Part shown: in pieces, positions 7,808 to 15,936 of the stretch
How the letters are laid out: every line of letters starts with the position of its first letter
How positions within the stretch are numbered: position 1 is the first letter of the stretch
From: DATCLS01 sp036563805
GTDB lineage: Bacteria; Actinomycetota; Acidimicrobiia; Acidimicrobiales; VFJN01
Reading direction: 5' to 3'
NCBI GenBank assembly: GCA_036563805.1
Contig: DATCLS010000004.1
Coordinates: forward strand, 1 to 64,000
Length of the DNA stretch: 64,000 nucleotides
The notes under the pieces: generated by a model
What the model was told of the DNA's origin: nothing
Seen by the model: the letters and a program-made list of their open reading frames with translations, nothing else
The model's database searches: none
Translations under genes and position numbers: made by a program

Positions 7808-10192
7808 CTAGGCCAGGCCCGGGGCCGGCGCCCCCGCCGCCGGCCGGAACCGGCGCAGGCGGAGGCTGTTGGACACCACGAACACGCTGGAGAAGGCCAT
7901 CGTCGCCCCGGCGATCATGGGCACGAGCAGGCCGGCCGCCGCCAGTGGCAGGGCGCCCAGGTTGTAGGCGAAGGCCCAGAACAGGTTGCCCTTGATGGTC
8001 CGCAGGGTGCGGCGGGACAGGCGGATGGCGTCGGCCGCGGCCCGCAGGTCGCCCCGGACCAGCGTGAGGTCCGAGGCCTCGATGGCCACGTCGGTGCCGG
8101 TCCCCATGGCCAGGCCGAGGTCGGCCTGGGCCAGGGCGGCGGCGTCGTTCACGCCGTCGCCCACCATGGCGACGACCCGGCCCTCGTCCTGCAAGCGGCG
8201 GACGACCGCGACCTTGTCCTCGGGCATGACCTCCGCCACCACCTCGTCGATCCCGACCTCGTCGGCCACGGCCCGGGCGGCCCGCTCGTTGTCGCCGGTG
8301 AGCAGCACCGGCCGCAGGCCCAGCTCCCGGAGCTCGGTGACCGCCGCGCCCGAGGTGGGTTTGACGGTGTCGGCGACGACCAACACGGCCCGCGCCGCGC
8401 CGTCCCACCCGACCAGCACAGGGGTGCGGCCGGCCTCCTCGGCCGCGACCTTGGCCGCCGCCAGGTCGGGCGGCAGGTGGAGGGCCCAGCCGGCCAGGAA
8501 CCGCTCGCGGCCGGCGACGACCGCGTGGCCGTCGACCACGCCGGTCACGCCCAGGCCCTGGGTGTTGGCGAAGTCCTCGACCGAGGCCAGCTCGACGCCC
8601 CGGTCGCGGGCGCCGGCGGCGATGGCCCGGGCGATCGGGTGCTCGGAGGCGTCCTCGACCGACCCGGCCAGCCGCAGCGCCTCGTCGACCGTGGTGCCGT
8701 CGGTGGTGACGACGTCGACCAGCTGCATCTGGCCGGTGGTCACCGTGCCCGTCTTGTCGAGCACGACCGTGTCCACCCGCCGGGTCGACTCCAGGATCTC
8801 GGGGCCCTTGATGAGGATGCCGAGCTGGGCGCCCCGGCCGGTCCCGACCATGAGGGCGGTCGGCGTGGCCAGGCCCAGGGCGCACGGGCAGGCGATGATC
8901 AGCACCGCCACGGCTGCGGTGAAGGCGGACGCGGCGTCGTCGCCGGCGGCCAGCCAGAAGCCGAGCGTGGCCGCGGCCAGCGTGATGACGACCGGCACGA
9001 ACACGGCCGACACCCGGTCGGCCAGGCGCTGGACGGGGGCCTTGCCGGTCTGGGCGTCCTCGACCAGCCGGGCGATCTGGGCCAGCGCCGTGTCGGCTCC
9101 GACTCGGGTGGCCCGCACCACCAGCCGGCCACCGGCGTTGACCGTGGCGCCAGTGACCGCGTCGCCGGGCCCGACCTCGACCGGGACGCTCTCGCCGGTG
9201 AGCAGCGAGGCGTCGATGGCCGACGTGCCCTCCTCGACGACGCCGTCGGTCGCCACCTTCTCGCCGGGCCGGACGACGAAGCGGTCGCCCACCGCCAGGC
9301 GGTCGATCGGGATGCGCTCCTCGACGCCGCCGTCCCGGAGGACGGCCACGTCCTTGGCGCCCAGCTCGAGGAGGGCCCGCAGGGCGGCGCCCGAACGGCG
9401 CTTGGCCCGCGCCTCCAAGTACCGTCCGGCCAGCAGGAACACGGTCACGCCGGCGGCCACCTCGAGGTAGATCTGGCTGGACCCCATGCCCCGCTCGGGC
9501 CGCAGCGAGAAGCCGTGGCGCAGCGTCGGGTCGCCGGCGTCGCCCAGGAACAGGGCGTAGAGCGACCAGCCGAAGGCGGCGATGGTCCCCACCGAGATGA
9601 GGGTGTCCATGGTGGCGGTGGCGTGGCGCAGGTTGGTCCACGCCGCCCGGTGGAACGGGGCCCCGCCCCAGACCACGACCGGCGCGGTCAGGGTGAGCGA
9701 CGCCCACTGCCAGGCGTCGAACTGCAGGGCGGGGATCATGGCGAGGGCGATGACCGGCAGGGCCAGCGCCGCCGACACCTGCAGGCGGGTGCGCAGCGAG
9801 CGGGTGGTCTCGTCCTCGGGGTCGTCGGCGTCGGTGGTGTCGGAGCGGTGGGTGGCCAGCGTGGCGCCCTCGGCGCCGGTCCCGCCGGTCGTGGCGCCGG
9901 TCCCGGTCGCGGTCCCACCGGTCGCCCTGTCGGGGTCGTCGGCCGGCGCCGGCGGCTCGGGCAGCCGGGCCGTGTAGCCGGCGGCCTCGACCTCGGCGAT
10001 CAGGTCCTCCGGTGCGACACCCTCGGGCACCAGCACCCGGGCCTTCTCGGTGGCGAAGTTGACCGTGGCGGTGACGCCGTCGAGCTTGTTCAGCCGGCGC
10101 TCGACCCGGGCGGCGCACGAGGCGCACGTCATGCCGCCGATGGCGAGCGTGACCGGGGTCGGGGCCGGGCCGGTGTCGGTCGGCGTGCTCAT
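7808..10192 (-). CDS. copA: CopA copper-exporting P1B-1 ATPase
   Basis: This 794-aa Cu(I) exporter has one N-terminal HMA domain with metal ligands C23 and C26 (GGMTCASCAARV). The transmembrane CPC motif is at 435-437 (IIACPCALGLATP), the phosphorylation site is D479 (DKTGTVTTG), and TGES and GDGVNDAAALAQ are present. A Thr/Gly/Ala-rich linker follows the HMA domain. Its ATG (10190-10192) overlaps the stop of the accessory gene as ATGA, so it is the last gene of a copZ-accessory-copA operon preceded by two CsoR-like boxes. Confidence 0.96.
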   Translation of the reverse strand: MSTPTDTGPAPTPVTLAIGGMTCASCAARVERRLNKLDGVTATVNFATEKARVLVPEGVAPEDLIAEVEAAGYTARLPEPPAPADDPDRATGGTATGTGATTGGTGAEGATLATHRSDTTDADDPEDETTRSLRTRLQVSAALALPVIALAMIPALQFDAWQWASLTLTAPVVVWGGAPFHRAAWTNLRHATATMDTLISVGTIAAFGWSLYALFLGDAGDPTLRHGFSLRPERGMGSSQIYLEVAAGVTVFLLAGRYLEARAKRRSGAALRALLELGAKDVAVLRDGGVEERIPIDRLAVGDRFVVRPGEKVATDGVVEEGTSAIDASLLTGESVPVEVGPGDAVTGATVNAGGRLVVRATRVGADTALAQIARLVEDAQTGKAPVQRLADRVSAVFVPVVITLAAATLGFWLAAGDDAASAFTAAVAVLIIACPCALGLATPTALMVGTGRGAQLGILIKGPEILESTRRVDTVVLDKTGTVTTGQMQLVDVVTTDGTTVDEALRLAGSVEDASEHPIARAIAAGARDRGVELASVEDFANTQGLGVTGVVDGHAVVAGRERFLAGWALHLPPDLAAAKVAAEEAGRTPVLVGWDGAARAVLVVADTVKPTSGAAVTELRELGLRPVLLTGDNERAARAVADEVGIDEVVAEVMPEDKVAVVRRLQDEGRVVAMVGDGVNDAAALAQADLGLAMGTGTDVAIEASDLTLVRGDLRAAADAIRLSRRTLRTIKGNLFWAFAYNLGALPLAAAGLLVPMIAGATMAFSSVFVVSNSLRLRRFRPAAGAPAPGLA

Positions 10193-11253
10193 CGCTGCTC
10201 CTCCGCCTGTGCGTCGTGGTCGTGGGCGCCGACCGGCTCGCCGCCGGCGGCGGCGGGGACGTTCACGGTGAAGGCCGCCGTCCGCACCTCGCCCTCGTGG
10301 GCGAAGTCGAAGAACAGCCGGTAACGGCCCGGGGACGGGACCTCGACGGCGAACCGCACCGTACCGTCGCGGCCGGTGGCCTCGTCGAGCGGATGGACGT
10401 GGAGGTAGGCCAGGTCGCCCTCGCGGATGGCGACCAGGTGCCCGGCCGCCCCCAGGTAGGGCTCGAGGTCGGTCACGGGCCGGCCGGCCCGGGTGACGGT
10501 CAGCGCGACCTCGGCCTCGCCGCCGGCGTCCGGTGCGCCGTCGAGGGCCACCTCGTAGCCGCCGACGGTGGCGGTGGTGGCGGGCCGGGGGAGGGGCGCC
10601 GGGGTGGACGGGCCGGGGACCGACAGGTCGGTGCCCAGCGTCAGCGCCGGGCCGCCGGCCACCGTGAAGTCGGCGAAGGCCCGGTAGGCGCCGGGGGCCA
10701 GCTCCGGCAGCGAGGCCTCCCAGGTGCCGTCGGCCGCCCGGGTCGGGTGGAGGTGGGCGTAGGTCCGCAGGTCGCGGTCCACCACGATCAGGTGGAGGTC
10801 CCGCTCGTGGACGGTCTCGAAGTCGCGCACCGTGGCGCCGTCGGGCCCGGTGATGCGGAACCGGAGCGGGGTGCCCGCCGCCCCGTCGAGGGTCGTGTGC
10901 TCGGCGGCCAGCGTGTAGCCGGCGTGCGAGACGAGGACGCCTCCGGGCACGGCGGCGTCCTCGTCGCTGGCGGCGCCGTCGGCGGCCTCGCCGGCGGCGG
11001 ACGCGGTGTCGGCGGCCTCGTCGTGCTCGCCGCCGGTGTGCCCGGTCGACTCGCTGTCGCCGGTCCGGCCCTCGGCGTGGCCGGCGTCAGTGCCCGTGTC
11101 GGCGGCGCCGCCAGCGCCGCCCTCGTGCTGGGCCATGCCGCCGTCGTCGCCGCCGGTGTCGAGGGGGCCGACGGCGCCGCCCACGGCGGCACCCCCGCCG
11201 AGGGCGACGCCGAGCACGACGGCGAACCCGGCCAGCTTGCCCGCGGCGTTCAC
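10189..11253 (-). CDS. Exported copper-operon accessory protein with two HLHP-type modules
   Basis: The 354-aa product starts at GTG 11253, which overlaps the copZ stop as GTGA. A signal or anchor segment (KLAGFAVVLGVALGGGAAVGG) is followed by a His/Asp/Met-containing disordered stretch. Two similar beta-sandwich-like modules come next. Each has a charged HLHP or HVHP motif (TYAHLHPTRAADGTW; LAYLHVHPLDEATG) followed by a PGxYRxFxDF motif. Position between copZ and copA implies a role in extracytoplasmic copper handling, perhaps binding Cu through the His motifs. I know similar genes beside actinobacterial copper ATPases but no experimentally defined function. Confidence 0.8.
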   Translation of the reverse strand: MNAAGKLAGFAVVLGVALGGGAAVGGAVGPLDTGGDDGGMAQHEGGAGGAADTGTDAGHAEGRTGDSESTGHTGGEHDEAADTASAAGEAADGAASDEDAAVPGGVLVSHAGYTLAAEHTTLDGAAGTPLRFRITGPDGATVRDFETVHERDLHLIVVDRDLRTYAHLHPTRAADGTWEASLPELAPGAYRAFADFTVAGGPALTLGTDLSVPGPSTPAPLPRPATTATVGGYEVALDGAPDAGGEAEVALTVTRAGRPVTDLEPYLGAAGHLVAIREGDLAYLHVHPLDEATGRDGTVRFAVEVPSPGRYRLFFDFAHEGEVRTAAFTVNVPAAAGGEPVGAHDHDAQAEEQR

Positions 11254-11456
11254 GACGTGACCTCGTAGCCCGCTTCGGCGACCGCCGCCCGGACGGCGGC
11301 GTCGTCGATCGGCTGATCGCTGGCCACGAGCACCCGGCCGCTGGCCAGGTCGACGTCGACCTTGGTGACGCCCGGCAGGCTGGAGACCTCGGAGGTCACG
11401 GCGTGCACACAGTGGTCGCAGCTCATGCCGGTGACGGTGTACGTGCGCTCGCTCAT
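11250..11456 (-). CDS. copZ: CopZ-like copper chaperone (HMA domain)
   Basis: This 68-aa protein is a single HMA fold with the Cu(I) ligands in GMSCDHCVHAV near residues 10-15. It starts at ATG 11456 with GGAG 12 nt upstream; a longer open frame exists but runs back into the operator. By family role it carries Cu(I) to CopA. First gene of the copper operon, overlapping the next gene by 4 nt. Confidence 0.93.
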   Translation of the reverse strand: MSERTYTVTGMSCDHCVHAVTSEVSSLPGVTKVDVDLASGRVLVASDQPIDDAAVRAAVAEAGYEVTS

Positions 11457-11516
11457 CCCTGGTGGTCTCCTTCGTGCTGGGCCGCCGGCCCCTCCGGCGG
11501 CGTCGAAGCACACGCT

Positions 11517-11554
11517 ATACCAGTAGGGGGTATCTGGCAACCCCATAGGGGTAT
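11517..11554. promoter_or_regulatory. Two CsoR-like operators between copZ and csoR
   Basis: ATACCAGTAGGGGGTAT (11517-11533) lies on the copZ side and ACCCCATAGGGGTAT (11540-11554) on the csoR side. Both carry the GGGGTAT half-site seen at 7162-7168. Their placement suggests CsoR represses the copper operon and its own gene. Confidence 0.8.
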
Positions 11555-11596
11555 ACTGTTTGGCAGCGGCTCACGGCCACGGCGACGGAGGACGGC

Positions 11597-11881
11597 ATGC
11601 GCGGCTACACGATGGACAAGGACGACTACCTCAAGCGCCTCCGGCGCATCGAAGGCCAGGTGCGTGGCCTCCAGCGCATGATCGAGGAGGACACCTACTG
11701 CATCGACGTGCTGACCCAGGTCAGCGCCGTCAACCGGGCGCTGCAGAGCGTGGCCGTCGGGCTGCTCGACCAGCACGTCCGCCACTGCGTCCGCGACGCC
11801 GCGCTCAACGACGACGCCGAGCGCGCCGACGCGATGGTGACCGAGGCGACGCGGGCCATCGAGCGCCTGGTCAAGTCCTGA
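11597..11881 (+). CDS. csoR: CsoR copper-sensing repressor
   Basis: This 94-aa all-helical regulator carries the family core RRIEGQVRGLQRMIEEDTYC. The Cu(I) ligand triad is C35, H60 and C64 (DTYCIDVL; LLDQHVRHCV), with the same 25- and 4-residue spacing as the C36-H61-C65 set of mycobacterial CsoR, so copper rather than nickel or formaldehyde sensing is expected. GGAGG lies 6 nt before ATG 11597. It is divergent from the copZ operon with its own box in front. Confidence 0.95.
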   Translation: MRGYTMDKDDYLKRLRRIEGQVRGLQRMIEEDTYCIDVLTQVSAVNRALQSVAVGLLDQHVRHCVRDAALNDDAERADAMVTEATRAIERLVKS

Positions 11882-11911
11882 TCCGACCGGCCGCCCCGCC
11901 GGCCGTCCTGG

Positions 11912-12051
11912 CCTGATCGGCTGGGCCCGATCGGCTGGGCCTGATCGGAACTGGGCGCATGACGAAGACGACGAACTCACACCAGCTCCTCTGGGCCCGA
12001 CCGGCTCGGCCTGATCGGCTCGGCTCGGCCGTCCTGGCCCGACCGGCTCGG
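11912..12051. repeat. Short degenerate repeats between csoR and the threonine synthase-like gene
   Basis: The 183-bp convergent gap is built from variants of CTGATCGGCTGGGCC and CCGACCGGCTCGGCC. Several can fold as GGCCC/GGGCC hairpins and could terminate either gene. No ORF is supported here. Confidence 0.5.
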
Positions 12052-12064
12052 CGGGTGCCGGGCC

Positions 12065-13357
12065 TCACCCGGTGTCCGCCGAGCCGGCGGGGTCGGCGGT
12101 CTGTGCGGGCGCGTCCGCGGTCGTTCGGTCGGCCAGCTCCGCCAGCTCCCACACCGCGGCGGGGGCGGGAAGCGCCGGCGGGTCGCCGAGGCCCTTGAGC
12201 CCGCTGCCCGTTCCGAGCGCCACCACCCGCGGCACCCCGTCCCGGACCAGGTCGCGGGCGGCCCGCACCGCCACGGCCGACGCCGCCTCGAGGAACAGCC
12301 CGGCGGTCCGGGGCAGGCGGCGATGCTCGTCCATGTAGTCCTCGACCTCGACGGCCACGGCTGTGCCGCCGGTCCGCCACAGCGCGTCGAGGCCCTGCCA
12401 GGCCGGCGCCGCGTTGCCGATCGAGAAGGCCGGCGACGGGTGGTGGGCGACGCGGGTGCGCTCCTGGGCGGGCCGGTCGGGGTGGCGGAGGGCGGCGGTG
12501 AACGCCGCGCCGGTGGCCGTCTCGGCCGCCACCAGGCGGGGGACGGCGGCAACGAGTCCGGCCTCGGCCAGCTCGCGGTAGCCGCGCTCGACGCCGGCCA
12601 GCAGGTCGGCCGCGCTGGTGGGGACGACGACGGCGTCGGGCGGCGGGTCGAGGTCGCGGGCCAGCTCGTAGGCGATGCTCTTGTAGCCCTCGATGGCGTA
12701 GGGGTTGGCGCCCGCCACCGGGCGCACGTAGTTGGTGAGGGGGTACCAGCCCAGCTCCTCGACGGCGGTCTCCATCACCGCGTTGCGGGTGGCGCCGTCG
12801 GGATAGCCGGCCAGGGTCGCGCCCAGCGCCTGGATCTGGCCCGCCAGCGCGCCGGGCACGGCCGTCGTGGTCAGGACGACGCAGCGGAGGCCCGCGCGGG
12901 CCGCGTAGGCGGCCGCCGCGGCGCCGGCGTTGCCGCTCGTGGCCGCCACCACCGTGTCGGCGCCGGCGGCGACGGCCGCCGCCACCCCGGCCGCCATGGC
13001 CCGGTCCTTGTGGCTGCCGGTGGGGTTGCGGCTCTCGTCCTTGACCCACAGCTCGCCGCCGGATGCGGCCTCGACCGGCACCAGCGGCGTGTTCCCCTCG
13101 CCGAGGCTCGGCCCTGTCGGGAGCGACTCCGTCGGGAGCGGCCCTGTCGGGAGTGACTCTGTCGGGCGCGGCCCGCCGGGCCGCGCCAGCGTGGCGGACC
13201 ACCCCCACGGCCCGCCGGGGTAGGCGGCGAGGTCCCTGCCCCGCAGGTCGGCCAGCGGCGGCACCAGGTTCACCGCCACGCCCTCGGCCCGGCACCTCGG
13301 ACACCCGGCGAACCCGGTGCCGGGCCTGCCACAGCGGGGACACGTCAGCGTCGCCAT
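12065..13357 (-). CDS. Threonine synthase-like PLP enzyme (fold type II)
   Basis: This 430-aa protein begins with a zinc-ribbon-like C6-x2-C9...C19-x2-C22 motif. The PLP Schiff-base lysine is K117 (NPTGSHKDRA) and the phosphate/substrate loop is ATSGNAGAAAAAYAARAG. It most resembles threonine synthase, which makes threonine from O-phosphohomoserine, but related lyases share the fold. A Thr/Pro-rich insert (residues 66-84, repeats of TESLPTGP) interrupts the normally compact N-terminal domain. The start is ATG 13357; an open frame continues upstream without homology. No hom or thrB gene is nearby. Confidence 0.82.
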   Translation of the reverse strand: MATLTCPRCGRPGTGFAGCPRCRAEGVAVNLVPPLADLRGRDLAAYPGGPWGWSATLARPGGPRPTESLPTGPLPTESLPTGPSLGEGNTPLVPVEAASGGELWVKDESRNPTGSHKDRAMAAGVAAAVAAGADTVVAATSGNAGAAAAAYAARAGLRCVVLTTTAVPGALAGQIQALGATLAGYPDGATRNAVMETAVEELGWYPLTNYVRPVAGANPYAIEGYKSIAYELARDLDPPPDAVVVPTSAADLLAGVERGYRELAEAGLVAAVPRLVAAETATGAAFTAALRHPDRPAQERTRVAHHPSPAFSIGNAAPAWQGLDALWRTGGTAVAVEVEDYMDEHRRLPRTAGLFLEAASAVAVRAARDLVRDGVPRVVALGTGSGLKGLGDPPALPAPAAVWELAELADRTTADAPAQTADPAGSADTG

Positions 13358-13439
13358 CCCCCCACTCTCGCTCCTCGTCGCGCCGGGCCGGCCGGCGGAC
13401 AGCCCACCCCGGCCCGCCCGGCGCGCCTCCTCGTACGCG

Positions 13440-14612
13440 CTAGCTCCCCTGGTTGGCGCCGCGCTCGCCGCCGGAGGCGTCGACGGCCTCGTCGTCCGTC
13501 GGATCTGCCGGCTCCGCCGCCGCGTCGGCGTCCTGCTCGTCGGCGACGCCAGCTTCCGGGGCGCCGTCGGCCGCGGCTCCGGCGTCGGCGGCATCGGCAG
13601 CCGCGTCGTCGGCGTTCGGTCCGCCGGGCTCGCCGGCGTCGTCCGCCTCGTCGGCCGTGTCCGCGCCCGGCCGGGCGCCCGGCTCCCGGCTCGGTTCGTC
13701 GATCGCAGCCGCGGCGCCCGGGTCGGCGGCCGTCTCGGCGGCGGTGGCCTCCGCATCGGCCGGCTCGGCGGGCTCCTCGGCGCCGCCGTCGGCGGTGGAG
13801 GAGGCCGGCGTCGGGGTCGGGGCGGGGACGGGGTGGCGGCCCACCAACACGAGCCAGGTGAGGGCCGCGAGGGCGGCGACCAGGCTGGTCCAGATGTTGA
13901 CCCGGACGCCGAGCAGCTCGCTGGCCGGGTCGGCGCGCAGGGCCTCGACCCAGAGCCGGCCGAGGGCGTAGCCGAGGACGTAGAGGGCGAACAGGCGGCC
14001 GGGCCGGCCGCCGGGCCGCCGGCGCTCGAACAGGACCAGCGCGCCCGCCAGGGCCAGGTTCCAGAGCGCCTCGTACAGGAACGTCGGGTGGAACGTCCCG
14101 GCGGTGGCGTAGCGGGCTGGCCGGTGCTCGGGGTCGATCTCGAGGCCCCAGGGCAGGTCGGTGGGCCGGCCGAACAGCTCCTGGTTGAAGTAGTTGCCCA
14201 GGCGCCCGATGGCCTGGGCCACCGGGATGGCGGGCGCGGCCATGTCGAGCAGCGCCAGGCCCGAGAGCCCCCGCCGCCGGCCCACCCACACGCCGACCAG
14301 CACCCCGGCCACGAGCCCGCCGGGGATCCCGAGGCCGCCCTCCCAGATGGCGAACGCGTGGTGCCACCGGCCCTCGAACCGCCGCCAGTCGGTGATGACG
14401 TGGTAGAGGCGGGCGCCGACCAGCCCGGCCAGCACCGCCCACACCGCGATGGCGCTGATGTCGGCGGGGTCGCCGCCCTCGCGGGCCCAGCGGCGCTGGC
14501 CGATGGCCACCGCGACGAGGACGCCGATGGCGATGGCGAGCCCGTAGGCCCGCAACTCGAACGGCCCGAGGCTGATCGCGTTGTCGGGCGGGCTTGGGAT
14601 GGAGGCCAGCAC
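13440..14612 (-). CDS. lgt: Prolipoprotein diacylglyceryl transferase
   Basis: This membrane enzyme transfers diacylglycerol from phosphatidylglycerol to the lipobox cysteine of lipoproteins. The essential motif is clear (GRLGNYFNQELFGRPTDLPW), with H-bearing TM1-2 (GARLYHVITDW) and about seven membrane segments in the first 280 residues. A 100-residue Ala/Asp/Glu-rich acidic tail follows, far longer than in usual Lgt proteins, and is probably disordered. I chose GTG 14612 (LASIPSPPDNAISLGPF), the normal Lgt N-terminus. Its substrates here would include the CtaC and SurA-like lipoproteins. Confidence 0.93.
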   Translation of the reverse strand: MLASIPSPPDNAISLGPFELRAYGLAIAIGVLVAVAIGQRRWAREGGDPADISAIAVWAVLAGLVGARLYHVITDWRRFEGRWHHAFAIWEGGLGIPGGLVAGVLVGVWVGRRRGLSGLALLDMAAPAIPVAQAIGRLGNYFNQELFGRPTDLPWGLEIDPEHRPARYATAGTFHPTFLYEALWNLALAGALVLFERRRPGGRPGRLFALYVLGYALGRLWVEALRADPASELLGVRVNIWTSLVAALAALTWLVLVGRHPVPAPTPTPASSTADGGAEEPAEPADAEATAAETAADPGAAAAIDEPSREPGARPGADTADEADDAGEPGGPNADDAAADAADAGAAADGAPEAGVADEQDADAAAEPADPTDDEAVDASGGERGANQGS

Positions 14613-14709
14613 CCCCCGGTTGCTACGGCCAGGGGCGGCCGCTGTCAAACAGTCCCGGCGACCCCGACCGCGGGCGCCGCAGCGGGCCGCGGTGGGGGGC
14701 CCGGCCGCG

Positions 14710-14747
14710 TCAGGTGGCCAGGGTGGCCTCAGGTGGCCAGGGTGGCC
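14710..14747 (-). repeat. Exact 19-bp tandem duplication at the osmC stop codon
   Basis: TCAGGTGGCCAGGGTGGCC occurs twice in tandem (14710-14728 and 14729-14747). On the coding strand each copy ends in TGA, so the outer copy repeats the last codons and stop of the OsmC gene downstream of the real stop. Confidence 0.9.
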
Positions 14748-15157
14748 TCGAGCTGGATGTCGACGCCGGCGAGGGCGACCGAGACGGGGCAGTTGGCCTT
14801 GGCCGCCTCGGCCTGCTCCTGGAACGTGGCCTCGTCGATGCCGGGCACCTGGGCGGTGGTCCGGAGCTCGACGCGGGGGATGCGGAACCCGTCCTCGGCC
14901 CGTTCCAGGTGCACACGGGCGGTCGTCTCGACGGAGGTCGGGCTGAAGCCGGCCCGCTCCAGCCCGGCGGTGAGAGCCATCGAGAAGCACCCGGCGTGGG
15001 CGGCGCCGATCAGCTCTTCGGGGTTGGTGCCGGAGCCGTCCTCGAAGCGGGACGTGAACGAGTACGCGCCCTCGAAGGCGCCGCTCCCGAGGCGGACGGA
15101 GCCCTTGCCTTCCCGGAGGCCACCTTCCCATCGGGCCTGTGCCGTACGTGCTGGCAT
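14729..15157 (-). CDS. OsmC-family peroxiredoxin
   Basis: This 142-aa protein carries the two redox cysteines of OsmC/Ohr proteins: C57 in GAAHAGCFSMAL and C123 in KANCPVSVAL. The first 50 residues (KGSVRLGSGAFEGAYSFTSR) match the osmotically inducible OsmC branch more than Ohr. It reduces organic hydroperoxides in the cytoplasm. The start is ATG 15157; upstream codons in the same frame run into the divergent promoter region (15158-15315), in which I see no further gene. Confidence 0.93.
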   Translation of the reverse strand: MPARTAQARWEGGLREGKGSVRLGSGAFEGAYSFTSRFEDGSGTNPEELIGAAHAGCFSMALTAGLERAGFSPTSVETTARVHLERAEDGFRIPRVELRTTAQVPGIDEATFQEQAEAAKANCPVSVALAGVDIQLEATLAT

Positions 15158-15315
15158 CGTGCGTCCTCCTCGCTCGGGGGCTGCCCGCCCGCGGAGCACC
15201 CTACCGACCCGCCGTCGAGCCGTCGCCGCCCGTCCGCGCCCACGCCCTCCCGTCGGCCGGTCGCACCGGCAGCCCGGGATGGACACGGCCGGCCCGCATC
15301 TCCGACAGTGAGCCG

Positions 15316-15624
15316 GTGACCGAGAGCGCACGCCCGCGGATCGAGATCGAGTACTGCACCCAGTGCCGGTGGCTGCCTCGGGCCGCCTGGCTGGCCCAGG
15401 AGCTGCTCGGGACGTTCGAGCAGGAGCTCGGCGCGGTGGCGCTCGTCCCGGGGACGGGCGGGGTGCTCGTCGTGCGGGTCGACGGTGAGACCGTGTGGGA
15501 CCGCCGGACCGACGGGTTCCCGGAGCCGACCGCCCTCAAGCAGGCCGTTCGCGACCGCATCGACCCCACCCGCGACCTGGGCCACGCCGACTCCCGGCGG
15601 GGACGGGACGCCCGGCCGGGTTAG
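15316..15624 (+). CDS. SelW/Rdx-family thioredoxin-like protein (CxxC form)
   Basis: This 102-aa protein opens with IEIEYCTQCRWLPRA, the SelT/SelW/SelH-like signature with C14-x2-C17 in place of the CxxU of selenoproteins. The rest (GTGGVLVVRVDGETVWDR, GFPEPTALKQAVRDRI) fits the family. A small cytoplasmic redox role is inferred; partners are unknown. The start is GTG 15316, since no family-like sequence lies upstream. It diverges from osmC and its stop overlaps the HNH remnant end by 3 nt. Confidence 0.85.
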   Translation: MTESARPRIEIEYCTQCRWLPRAAWLAQELLGTFEQELGAVALVPGTGGVLVVRVDGETVWDRRTDGFPEPTALKQAVRDRIDPTRDLGHADSRRGRDARPG

Positions 15625-15846
15625 GCGCGGCCGGCCGCGGGCGGGGGTCTGCGCCCCGGCCGGTCGTCGGGGCCGGGCATGCGGTCGGCTCCGTGGCGGT
15701 TGTGCCAGGGGCACAGGAGGGTGCCGTCGTTCCGGTCGGTCTCCCCGCCGTTGGCGACTGGGATGACGTCTCGTGGGCGGGGGTGTCGCAGCCTGGGAGG
15801 GGCGCGGACACGGCGCCGATACAGTGTTCCCACTCGGAATATGGCT
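15621..15846 (-). pseudogene. Frameshifted HNH endonuclease C-terminal remnant
   Basis: On minus, one frame reads CIGAVSAPLPGCDTPAHE and another continues DVIPVANGGETDRNDGTLLC then PWHNRHG, ending at TAA 15621. Joined, they resemble an HNH nuclease core (zinc Cys, VIPVxxGG, LCxxHN). The break falls near 15770. No start or N-terminal half is visible. This fills most of the 312-bp gap between the SelW-like gene and the ABC transporter. Confidence 0.5.
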
Positions 15847-15936
15847 GGAACGCGCCACGGGCTACGGGCCACGACGGCAGGCACACAGCGTCCGCAACCC
15901 GGCGGCAGAGCACGGCACCCGGCAGACGACGAGGGG

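Noticed and set aside
11912..12051. GATCGGCTGGGCC repeats considered as a CRISPR-like or attachment site
   Set aside because: Units are short, irregular and lack spacers; no cas gene or integrase is present.
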